Assembly: GCF_034057115.1 (NCBI RefSeq)
Contig: NZ_CP139195.1
Location: 3,720,001-3,784,000 of the forward strand
Source of the DNA: Pseudomonas sp. AN-1
GTDB lineage: Bacteria > Pseudomonadota > Gammaproteobacteria > Pseudomonadales > Pseudomonadaceae
Length of the DNA: 64,000 bases
Reading direction: 5' to 3'
Numbering within the stretch: the stretch's first letter is position 1; each line of letters opens with the position of its first letter. The notes beneath the pieces were generated by a model. It was not told the origin of the DNA. It made no database searches and saw nothing but the letters and a program-made list of their open reading frames with translations. Of the stretch, positions 9,986-19,311 are shown in pieces. The position numbers were made by a program, and so were the translations under genes.

Positions 9986-10012
9986 GTGGCGGCGGCAGAT
10001 TGCCGCCGCCAC
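9986..10012. terminator. GC-rich hairpin downstream of gshA
   Basis: Two perfectly complementary 12-nt arms (9986-9997 and 10001-10012) enclose the 3-nt loop GAT. The hairpin lies about 120 bp beyond the gshA stop. There is no immediate U-run on the minus-strand transcript, so it may stabilise the 3' end rather than act as a classical intrinsic terminator. Confidence 0.4.
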
Positions 10013-10130
10013 GCGCTCGACGGGCGTGCCGGACAGGCGGACAGGCGTGTGCTTCCGGCGGCGGATTGCCGGCGGAGCGGGGGGAGGGCAGGGGAGTGGC
10101 CCCGCCGGACGGCGGGGCGACGGGGGCTAG

Positions 10131-11714
10131 CTAGCGGGTCGGCTCGATCGCCGCCATGTAACGCTCGACGAACTCTTCGAAGCTGCCCTGCTGCCCGGCT
10201 TCCAGTTCGGCCTGGGCGGCCAGCGAGGCGCTGGCGGACTGTTCGAAGGCGGCCAGTTGCGCGGCGTCCAGCGGCCGGCCGCGGAACCAGGCGGCGTGGC
10301 GCTCGGACTGGCGCAGGGCGAAGGCGTGGAAGCTCAGCCGGTCCTCGCGCAGGCTCTGCAGCACCCGCGCCGACGGGGTCAGGCGGGCGTCCTCCAGCTT
10401 GGCGCGCTGGCTGGCCAGTGCCTGGCGGTGCAGGTCGTCGCCATGGGCGGCGTCGAGCAGCTCGGCGCAGGCGGCGATGCGCTCCAGCAGTTCGAGGCCC
10501 CAGTCCTTGAGGGCGATCTCCTGGCCGCGGCGGCTGAGCTGCAGGCCGGGCTTGCGGCCCTGCTTGACGGTCAGGGCGAAGTTGCCGGTGCAGGCGCGGC
10601 ACTCGTCGCCGGACAGCAGCGGGCTGTCCTCCAGCGCGCAGAACAGCAGGAAGGCGTCGAGGAAGCGCGCGGTGGGCAGGTCGATGCCCAGCGGCAGGAA
10701 GGGGTCGATGTCCAGGCAGCGCACCTCGACGTACTGCACGCCGCGCGCGGCGAGCGCCTGGATCGGCCGCTCGCCGCGGTTGACCACGCGCTTGGGGCGG
10801 ATGCTCGAGTAGTACTCGTTCTCGATCTGCAGCACGTTGGTGTTGAGCTGCAGCCATTCGCCGTCCTGGTCGTGCAGGCCGATGGCCTCGTAGGGCGGAT
10901 AGGGCGTCGATACCGCCTGGCGCAGGCTGGCCAGATAGCTGTCGAGGTCGTTGTAGCAGGGGCGCAGGCTGGCCTGGGCGTTGTTCTGGTAGCCGAGGTC
11001 GCTCATGCGCAGGCTGGTGGCCCAGGGCAGGTACAGGGTGCCCTCGCCGAGCGTCTCCAGGCCGTGCTCGCGGCCCGCGAGGAAGCCGGCGTCGACTGCC
11101 GGCGAGGCGCCGAACAGGTACATCAGCAGCCAGCTGTAGCGGCGGAAGTTGCGGATCAGCGCGATGTAGCGTGCTGACTGCCCGTCCTGCGCCGTGCTGG
11201 TGTCGCCCTCCGCCTCCTGCAGCAGCGGCCACAGCGCCTCGGGCAGCGAGAAGTTGTAGTGGATGCCGGCGATGCACTGCATGGCCTTGCCGTAGCGCAC
11301 CGCCAGGCCCTTGCGGTAGACGTGCTTGAGGCGACCGATGTGGCTCGCGCCGTATTCGGCGATGGGGATGCTCGCCTCGTCCGGCAGGTGGCAGGGCATC
11401 GAGTGGGTCCACAGCTGCTCCGCGCCCATCCGCGCGTAGGCGAAGCGGTGGATGGCGTCCAGCTCGTCGAGGGTGCGCGCCGGGTCTTCCCAGGCGGCGG
11501 TGATGAACTCCAGCAGCGCCTCGGAGTAGTCGGTGGTGATCTGCTCGTGGGTCAGCGCCGCGCCCAGCGCGGTGGGGTGCGGGGTCAGTGCCAGGCGGCC
11601 GGCGGGGTCGACGCGCAGGCTCTCCTTCTCCAGGCCGTGCCGGCAGTGGCGCAGCAGGTCGAGCTGCTCGGCGCTCGCGAGCAGGGCCAGGCGGCGGGAA
11701 AGTAGGTCGCTCAA
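10131..11714 (-). CDS. gshA: Glutamate-cysteine ligase
   Basis: Catalyses ATP-dependent joining of L-glutamate and L-cysteine, the first and rate-limiting step of glutathione synthesis, in the cytoplasm. The protein is the proteobacterial GshA type, with the early motif [10 protein letters not shown] (residues 27-36) and [18 protein letters not shown] shortly after. I chose the TTG at 11712-11714 ([12 protein letters not shown]): it gives 527 aa, the size expected for Pseudomonas GshA, and aligns with the usual N-terminus. The open frame continues upstream but that stretch is not GshA-like. It is followed on the same strand order by a thioesterase and tex, a common Pseudomonas arrangement. 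The non-ATG start may limit translation. Confidence 0.95.
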   Translation of the reverse strand: MSDLLSRRLALLASAEQLDLLRHCRHGLEKESLRVDPAGRLALTPHPTALGAALTHEQITTDYSEALLEFITAAWEDPARTLDELDAIHRFAYARMGAEQLWTHSMPCHLPDEASIPIAEYGASHIGRLKHVYRKGLAVRYGKAMQCIAGIHYNFSLPEALWPLLQEAEGDTSTAQDGQSARYIALIRNFRRYSWLLMYLFGASPAVDAGFLAGREHGLETLGEGTLYLPWATSLRMSDLGYQNNAQASLRPCYNDLDSYLASLRQAVSTPYPPYEAIGLHDQDGEWLQLNTNVLQIENEYYSSIRPKRVVNRGERPIQALAARGVQYVEVRCLDIDPFLPLGIDLPTARFLDAFLLFCALEDSPLLSGDECRACTGNFALTVKQGRKPGLQLSRRGQEIALKDWGLELLERIAACAELLDAAHGDDLHRQALASQRAKLEDARLTPSARVLQSLREDRLSFHAFALRQSERHAAWFRGRPLDAAQLAAFEQSASASLAAQAELEAGQQGSFEEFVERYMAAIEPTR

Positions 11715-11805
11715 AAGTCGGATTCCTGTTGGCAAATATGCCGCACTATGGGGGCGACAGGCGGTGGTCTCAAGGGGGCAGGAGCGTGTCGCGCTGCCGG
11801 CGCAG

Positions 11806-11893
11806 CCCGTAGGGTGGAAACTCGCGCAGCGATTTTCCACCGCTACTGCGCAGGCGGCGGGAAAGGCCTGCGGCCGTTTCCCGCCCCTACGGG
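11806..11893. repeat. GTAGGGT intergenic inverted repeat, copy A
   Basis: Outer arms 11806-11814 and 11885-11893 are complementary. Inside are two smaller hairpins, one built on GGTGGAAA/TTTTCCACC (11814-11840) and one on GGCGGGAAA/TTTCCCGCC. The first hairpin shares its loop with copy B at 37910-37943. It lies between gshA and the thioesterase gene. Confidence 0.6.
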
Positions 11894-11899
11894 AGCAGC

Positions 11900-12283
11900 C
11901 TAGACCAGCATGAAGGTGCCCTGGGCGCGGGCGACCAGCGCCTCGCCCTGGCGCACCTCGGCGTCCACCACCAGGGTGCGGCTGCCATGGTGGATCACCT
12001 TCGCGCTGCACAGCACCTCGCCGTCGTCGATGGCGCGCATGTAGTTGATCTTGCACTCGACCGTGACGCTCTTGCGCTCGAAGCCGTGGGCGCTGGAGCA
12101 GGCCAGGCCCATGGCGATGTCGACCAGGCTGAAGATCGCCCCGCCGTGCAGCTTGCCGGCGCGGTTGCGCAGCTCGGACTTCAGCGGCAGGCGCACCTCG
12201 GCCTCGCCGCCGTCGATGCGCACGGGCTCGCAGCCGAGCAGGTGGCTGAAGGCGCTGGTGGTCACTTCGCGGACGTCGGTCAT
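11900..12283 (-). CDS. PaaI-like hotdog-fold thioesterase
   Basis: 127 aa, the usual length of a single hotdog domain. The motif [14 protein letters not shown] (residues 46-59) is the family signature: the HGG segment and the following Asp55 form the acyl-CoA thioesterase active site in PaaI/YbgC-type enzymes. It probably hydrolyses an acyl- or aryl-CoA, but the substrate cannot be told. Its ATG lies just downstream of the tex stop (12285) on the minus strand, so it is probably co-transcribed with tex and upstream of gshA. The same thioesterase sits between gshA and tex in other pseudomonads. Confidence 0.88.
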   Translation of the reverse strand: MTDVREVTTSAFSHLLGCEPVRIDGGEAEVRLPLKSELRNRAGKLHGGAIFSLVDIAMGLACSSAHGFERKSVTVECKINYMRAIDDGEVLCSAKVIHHGSRTLVVDAEVRQGEALVARAQGTFMLV

Positions 12284-12284
12284 C

Positions 12285-14612
<2,328 letters not shown>

Positions 14613-15052
14613 ATGACTTCCTGCGACTGCGGGAGAAGGTGGCCGACGGGCGGCCGCAAAGGGCTGGATTATAACCATGGCGCGCGGCCGCGCAGGGGGC
14701 GCCGCCGATGGCGGTCCCTGTGCGGGTGAGGGTGTCGGCAGCATTGCAAGGGACTGGTCGTCATTTTTTCGACATCGTCTGGATCGAGTAAACAAATTGC
14801 GATTTAATGCCGGTGTTAGCGTGATGCTTTTCGCATAAAAATCGTCAATAAAGTGGCGTCTGCCGAGCGTTAGGCAGGCGGCGCAGGCCTTGCAGTCATG
14901 CGCAGCGCACGACGGTCGTTCGTGCGCGAGATGCGCCGTTTCACATTTTCATCGAGTTGCGCTGGTTTGGCGGACTTGGCGGTGCCCGTCGCGAGCAGGC
15001 GAGGGCGCACCGCCGGAGTCGGTGCAGGGAGTTTCGTGAGGGGGGTACGGCA
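14613..15052. other. Intergenic regulatory region between tex and the bcs operon
   Basis: 440 bp between divergent tex and bcsE. An AT-rich patch at about 14780-14855 probably carries the promoters for both directions and contains a FleQ-like box (14844-14857). A hairpin with 8-bp arms (14905-14912 and 14920-14927) would lie in the bcs leader. The region reads open in several frames, but none resembles a known protein. Confidence 0.6.
14844..14857 (+). promoter_or_regulatory. Candidate FleQ box upstream of the cellulose operon
   Basis: GTCAATAAAGTGGC matches 12 of 14 positions of the FleQ consensus reported for P. aeruginosa pel (GTCaNTAAAttGAC). FleQ is a c-di-GMP-responsive regulator that controls exopolysaccharide operons, including bcs in several pseudomonads. 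The site is in the AT-rich promoter zone, 196 bp before the bcsE start. The role is inferred from the match and location. Confidence 0.5.
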
Positions 15053-16570
15053 GTGGGCGCGATGTCCCTGGCTGTTCCGGGTCTGCGGGACGAATGGATG
15101 CAGATGCGGCAGGGAGCGCTTTACTGGCTGGCGGGGGAGCGGGCGGAGGATTCCGTGCTGCTCGCCCGCCAGGTTCTGGCCGGGATGGCCGACGAGGCAC
15201 AGGCGATCCTGGTGGTCTGCGGCGACTCGCCGGACGGCGTGCTCGACGGGCTGGCCGCCGACCGCGGCCCCGGCACGCTGTGGCCCTATGCCTTCGCCGA
15301 GGAGGACGCCGCCGGCGTCCTGCGCGTGCTCGGCCGCGAGCTGCGCCGCCTGCGGGCACCGCGCGGCATGGCGATCCTGCTGCTGGCGCCGGCGAGCATC
15401 TGGGATTCCTTCGACGCCGGCCGCCTGGAAGCCTGGTGCACCGCCCAGCATGCCTGGCTGGCCGAGCACGGCTGCACCCTGCTGGTGCTCAGCCACGCCG
15501 GCGCGCCGACGCTGTGCGAGCGGCTGCAGGGCTGCAGCGAGCCGCTGGCCGGGCTGGCGCAGCTGCTGCACAGTCGCGGCGCTCCGCATTACCAGCTGCA
15601 CTACTGGCGCAACGCGCTCGGCGTCCAGGGCGCCGGCGAGATGCCGCTCGTGCGCCGGCCGGACGGCTTCGTCGCCCGGCCGACGGCGGATGCTGCCGGT
15701 GTGCCGGCGGCGGCCAGTGACCAGTACCGTCACCTGGCCCGCCGGGCGGTGCTCGAAGGCGCGCCGCCGCTGTCCGCGCACTGGCGGCTGTTCGACGACG
15801 ATGCGGCGCTGCTGGCGGCCGCCGAGGGCTCCACGGCCGCCTGCGTGATCTTCAGCCTCGACGACAATGCCCGCGTCGGGGCACTGGCCGAGCACCTCCA
15901 CCACCTGCGGCGGCGCCGCGGCCGGGAACTGCGCCTGGTGGTGCGCGAGATGGCGCCCTGCCTGCGCTATCTGGACGAGCAACTGCTGCTGGCCTGCGGT
16001 GCCAGCCTGATCGTGCCGTGCGGCACCAGCCTGTCGCGCTTCCTCACCCTGCTGGACAGCCTGCACGGCCACCGCTGGACGCGCACCCTGCCGGAGGATC
16101 TGCCGGCGATCTTGGCGCGCCTGCGCCCGCCGGCGCAGCGCGGCCTGCTGCCGCGCCGCGAGTTCGAGGCCCTGGTCGGCGGCATCCTCGCCGCCGAGCG
16201 GCACGGCGAGGTCAGCCACCTGCTGCTGCACCTGCGGGTGGCCGAAGGCCTGAACCTGACCCAGGTGCTCGGCCAGTGCCGTCTGCGCCGTGCCGGCGAC
16301 CTGGCCTGTGCCAGCGGCGGGGACCTGTGGCTGTTCCTCTTCGGCTGCCGGCTGGACGCCCTCGAGCGTGCCCTTGGCAACCTGTTCCGCCTGCCGTGGC
16401 GCGAGCTGTTCGCCGCCCGGCGCCTGCTCGCCGGTGTCGACGAGATGGCGCCGGGCGCAGACGACGCCGAGCTCCTGCCGGCGCTGCTCGCGGCGGAGCG
16501 CGCGCCGGCGCCGGCCGCACGGCTGACGCCGGTGCGCATCGGCCGGCCGGCCCTGGAGTCGGTGGCATGA
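15053..16570 (+). CDS. bcsE: BcsE, c-di-GMP-binding cellulose synthesis regulator
   Basis: About 505 aa. BcsE is a cytoplasmic partner of the Bcs secretion complex that binds c-di-GMP and helps recruit BcsRQ and BcsF for full cellulose output. The signature RxGD is present as RAGD near residue 412, close to its place in E. coli BcsE (415-418). The first recognisable residues are LRDEWMQMRQGALYWLAG. I favour the GTG at 15053 because a GAGGGGGG ribosome site ends 7 nt before it; the in-frame ATG at 15062 is the alternative. Its stop overlaps the bcsF start (ATGA), so the two are translationally coupled. It is the first gene of the operon. Confidence 0.88.
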   Translation: MGAMSLAVPGLRDEWMQMRQGALYWLAGERAEDSVLLARQVLAGMADEAQAILVVCGDSPDGVLDGLAADRGPGTLWPYAFAEEDAAGVLRVLGRELRRLRAPRGMAILLLAPASIWDSFDAGRLEAWCTAQHAWLAEHGCTLLVLSHAGAPTLCERLQGCSEPLAGLAQLLHSRGAPHYQLHYWRNALGVQGAGEMPLVRRPDGFVARPTADAAGVPAAASDQYRHLARRAVLEGAPPLSAHWRLFDDDAALLAAAEGSTAACVIFSLDDNARVGALAEHLHHLRRRRGRELRLVVREMAPCLRYLDEQLLLACGASLIVPCGTSLSRFLTLLDSLHGHRWTRTLPEDLPAILARLRPPAQRGLLPRREFEALVGGILAAERHGEVSHLLLHLRVAEGLNLTQVLGQCRLRRAGDLACASGGDLWLFLFGCRLDALERALGNLFRLPWRELFAARRLLAGVDEMAPGADDAELLPALLAAERAPAPAARLTPVRIGRPALESVA

Positions 16571-16749
16571 GGACGGAGCAGCTCTGGCAGCTGCTGGGCG
16601 TCACCGCCCTGCTGAGCGTGCCGCTGGCGTTGCTGGCGTTCGCCCTGCTGCGCCGTCTCGCCGGCCGGCTGTTGCGCTTCCTGCCGTCGCGCCATCTGCG
16701 CGCCTATCCGCCGCGTCGGCGGCGGCCGGCAGGGGAGGGGCGCCGATGA
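16567..16749 (+). CDS. bcsF: BcsF, small membrane subunit of cellulose machinery
   Basis: 60 aa. There is one transmembrane helix (about residues 8-35, rich in Leu/Ala/Val) followed by a short arginine-rich cytoplasmic tail. Size, topology and the position between bcsE and bcsG match BcsF of enterobacteria, where BcsF anchors BcsE at the inner membrane and supports BcsG. ATGA overlaps link it to bcsE upstream (16567-16570) and bcsG downstream (16746-16749), so all three are translated as a coupled unit. Assignment rests on context and topology more than on sequence. Confidence 0.8.
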   Translation: MRTEQLWQLLGVTALLSVPLALLAFALLRRLAGRLLRFLPSRHLRAYPPRRRRPAGEGRR

Positions 16750-18374
16750 GCGGCGGCGTGACCACAGCGGCACTGCGCTGGCCGGGGCTGGGGGCATGGA
16801 ACCTGTATTTCCTCGGCAAGTTCGCCCTGCTCTGGCAGGGCATGCTCAACTTCCAGGTACTGCCCAACCTGCTGCTGGCCGCCGTACTGCTGCTGCCGCT
16901 GCCGCGCTGGGCGGCGCTGCTGCGCACCTCGCTGGCGCTGCCGGCAGGGCTGGCGCTGCTCTACCACGACTCCTGGCTGCCGCCGGTCGGCCGGGTGCTG
17001 GAGCGCCTGCAGGCGCTGCTGGACTTCTCGCCGGCCTACCTGTTCGAGCTGGGCGGGCGCTTCCTCGACTGGCGGTCGCTGGCCGGCGTCCTGCTGGCCC
17101 TGCTGGCCTACGGGTTGCTGGCGCCCTGGCTGCGCCTGACCACCGTCAGCCTGGCCGGACTGCTGTGGCTGGGCGCGCAGTCGCTGGCGCCGCTGTGGTC
17201 GCCGCCGGCGCCCCCGCTGCCGGCCGTCGCCGGCGCACCCGCCGCGCCGGCGAGCGCACCGGTGGTGGCCAGCGGCCCGCCGGACAACGCCACCCTCGAC
17301 AACTACCTGCAGGACTTCTACCGCAGCGAGAGCGAGCGCCGGGTCGACCTGGGCGCTGCCGCCAAGGGCGCGCCCTTCGACCTGCTGCTGCTCAACGTCT
17401 GCTCGCTGGGCTGGAGCGACCTGCGTGCGGTCGGCCTGGAGCGTCATCCGTTCCTCGAGCGCATGGACATCCTGTTCGACAACTTCAACTCGGCCACCGC
17501 CTATAGCGGGCCGGCGGCCCTGCGCCTGCAACGCGCCAGTTGCGGCCAGACCTCGCACTCGGCGCTGTACCAGCCGGCGCCGGAGCAGTGCCAGCTGTTC
17601 GACAGCCTGGCCCGCCTGGGCTATCGCGTCGACCTGGCGCTCAACCACAACGGCCGCTTCGACAACTACCTGCAGTCGATCCGCGCGGCCGGCCGGTTGC
17701 CCGAGCCGCTGTTCCCGGCCGAAAGCCTGCCGCGCACCTGGGTCGGCTTCGACGCCTCGCCGATCAACCGCGACCGCGACCAGCTCGAGGCCTGGTGGCG
17801 TCTGCGCGGCGACAAGCCGGCCGAGCGGGTTTCCCTGCTCTACCAGACCATCACCCTGCACGACGGCAACCGCGAGGTCCTCGCCGACGGCCGCACGCGC
17901 AGCGCCGGCTACGGGCCGCGGGCGCAGCACCTGCTCGACGACTTCGATGCCTTCATCGGCGAGCTGGAGCGCAGCGGCCGGCCGACCGTGGTGGTGCTGA
18001 TCCCCGAGCACGGCGCCGCGCTGCACGGCGACCGCATGCAAATCGCCGGCATGCGCGAGATCCCCTCGCCGTCGATCACCCACATCCCGGTGGGCGTCAA
18101 GCTGGTCGGCCTGCCGCTGGACAGCGCCACGGGCCGGCAGCGGGTGAGCGCGCCGAGCAGCTACCTGGCGCTGGCCGAGCTGCTGGTGCGCCTGCACGGC
18201 GGGCCGCCGGCGGATGGTCGCGGCTTCGACCGCGCGGCGCTGGCGCGCGACCTGCCGCAGACGGCGAAGGTCGCGGAGAACTCCGACAGCGTGCTGCTCG
18301 AATACGGCGGGAGGCCCTACGTGCGCCTGCAGGAGCGTGGCCAGTGGTTGCCCTATCCGCAGGAGGAACGCTGA
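16746..18374 (+). CDS. bcsG: BcsG, cellulose phosphoethanolamine transferase
   Basis: 542 aa. BcsG transfers phosphoethanolamine from phospholipid to nascent cellulose in the periplasm and also stabilises BcsA. Several transmembrane helices occupy residues about 15-160, then an Ala/Pro linker (about 155-180) and an alkaline-phosphatase-fold domain. Visible catalytic elements correspond to those of E. coli BcsG: Cys near 218 (LLNVCSLGW), the nucleophilic Ser near 253 (AYSGPA) and Glu-His near 420 (PEHGAAL). Its presence predicts pEtN-modified cellulose. It is followed after 2 bp by bcsR. Confidence 0.93.
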   Translation: MSGGVTTAALRWPGLGAWNLYFLGKFALLWQGMLNFQVLPNLLLAAVLLLPLPRWAALLRTSLALPAGLALLYHDSWLPPVGRVLERLQALLDFSPAYLFELGGRFLDWRSLAGVLLALLAYGLLAPWLRLTTVSLAGLLWLGAQSLAPLWSPPAPPLPAVAGAPAAPASAPVVASGPPDNATLDNYLQDFYRSESERRVDLGAAAKGAPFDLLLLNVCSLGWSDLRAVGLERHPFLERMDILFDNFNSATAYSGPAALRLQRASCGQTSHSALYQPAPEQCQLFDSLARLGYRVDLALNHNGRFDNYLQSIRAAGRLPEPLFPAESLPRTWVGFDASPINRDRDQLEAWWRLRGDKPAERVSLLYQTITLHDGNREVLADGRTRSAGYGPRAQHLLDDFDAFIGELERSGRPTVVVLIPEHGAALHGDRMQIAGMREIPSPSITHIPVGVKLVGLPLDSATGRQRVSAPSSYLALAELLVRLHGGPPADGRGFDRAALARDLPQTAKVAENSDSVLLEYGGRPYVRLQERGQWLPYPQEER

Positions 18375-18376
18375 AC

Positions 18377-18568
18377 ATGACCCCACCCGACGGCACCACG
18401 GCGTTCGCCGACAACGACATCGCCGCGCTGCGCCGCAGCCTCGGCCTGGCGCGGCTCGGCTACCGTGACCTGGCGGCCCGGCGCGAGCTGGAGCAGGTGC
18501 TGCAGCGCTGGCCGCTGCTGGCGGAGCTGGCCGCGCCCGCCCGGGGCGGCGCGGAGCAGACGCCATGA
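18377..18568 (+). CDS. bcsR: BcsR, small regulator partnering BcsQ
   Basis: 63 aa. The segments NDIAALRRSLGL, YRDLAARRELEQVL and RWPLLAELA align well with enterobacterial BcsR (YhjR), which forms a complex with the BcsQ ATPase and BcsE needed for assembly of the cellulose secretion system. AGGAGGAA (18361-18368) supplies the ribosome site 8 nt before the ATG, and its stop overlaps the bcsQ ATG (18565-18568). Such a short gene is easily missed. Confidence 0.88.
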   Translation: MTPPDGTTAFADNDIAALRRSLGLARLGYRDLAARRELEQVLQRWPLLAELAAPARGGAEQTP

Positions 18569-19311
18569 CCACGCTGGGCCTGGTCGGCCTGCGCGGCGGC
18601 TGCGGCGTCAGCAGCCTGGTGGCGGCGCTCGGCCAGGCCCTGCACCGTCTCGGCCAGCGGGTGCTGCTGGTCGACCTGTGCCCGGAGAACCTGCTGCGCC
18701 TGCATGTCAGCCTGCCGTTCGCCGACGGCAGCGGCTGGGCACGTGCGCTGCTCGATCAGCAGGGCTGGAGCGGCGCCCTGTGGCAGCTGCAGGAGGGCTT
18801 CTGCCTGTTGCCCTACGGCCGCCTGTCGGCCGACGAGCAGGAGCGCATGGAGCGCTTCCTGCGCGGCACGCCGGACTTCTGGGCGAAGCGCCGGCATGGG
18901 CTGGCGGCGCGTTTCGACTGGCTGCTGTTCGACCTGCCGCAGCGCCTGCCCGGCCATGCCCGCACCGGCCGCCGCGACCTGACCCTGCGCGTGCTGGAGG
19001 CCGACGCCGCCTGCCATGCGCTGCTGCAGACGCCGCGCGCCGCCGACGAATGGCTGCTGGTCAACCGCTTCGATCCGACCCGCCCGCTGCAGCGCGACCT
19101 GCTGCTGCTCTGGCAGCAGACCCTCGGCCCGCGCCTGGTGCCGCAGTGCGTGCACGCCGACGAGGCGCTGGCCGAGGCGCTGGCGCACAAGCTGCCGGTG
19201 GGCCTGCATGCGCCGCACAGCCTGGCCGCCCAGGATGTGCTGAGCCTGGCCACCTGGTGTCTGGCTGCGCGCGCGGCGCGGCCAGCGTTGCACCGCGAGG
19301 TGGGTGGATGA
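18565..19311 (+). CDS. bcsQ: BcsQ, MinD/ParA-like ATPase of cellulose synthesis
   Basis: 248 aa. SIMIBI-class ATPase that with BcsR and BcsE organises the cellulose complex at the inner membrane. The N-terminal P-loop reads GLRGGCGVSSLVAAL (residues about 8-22): glycines are kept, but the usual lysine and the GK[ST] step are replaced (GVSS), a divergence also known in the BcsQ family. VLLVDLCPENLLRLHVSLPF follows as in E. coli BcsQ, and WLLFDLPQ gives the Walker B-like strand. It overlaps both neighbours by ATGA (bcsR upstream, bcsA at 19308). Confidence 0.92.
   Translation: MTTLGLVGLRGGCGVSSLVAALGQALHRLGQRVLLVDLCPENLLRLHVSLPFADGSGWARALLDQQGWSGALWQLQEGFCLLPYGRLSADEQERMERFLRGTPDFWAKRRHGLAARFDWLLFDLPQRLPGHARTGRRDLTLRVLEADAACHALLQTPRAADEWLLVNRFDPTRPLQRDLLLLWQQTLGPRLVPQCVHADEALAEALAHKLPVGLHAPHSLAAQDVLSLATWCLAARAARPALHREVGG

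Larger units (their letters stand above)
9823..10130. other. Intergenic region between the LysR gene and gshA
   Basis: 308 bp without a credible gene. Positions about 9878-9960 are AT-rich in an otherwise GC-rich window and hold a possible LysR promoter on the minus strand: a TATAAC -10-like hexamer at 9889-9894, with the 9905-9934 palindrome covering the -35 zone. The other half (9980-10130) is GC-rich and contains a strong hairpin just downstream of gshA. Small open frames here have no recognisable product. Confidence 0.6.

Noticed and set aside
14613-14795. N-terminal extension of Tex by 61 residues
   Set aside because: Not Tex-like, begins with TTG without a ribosome site, whereas ATG 14610-14612 has AGGAAG and the conserved start.
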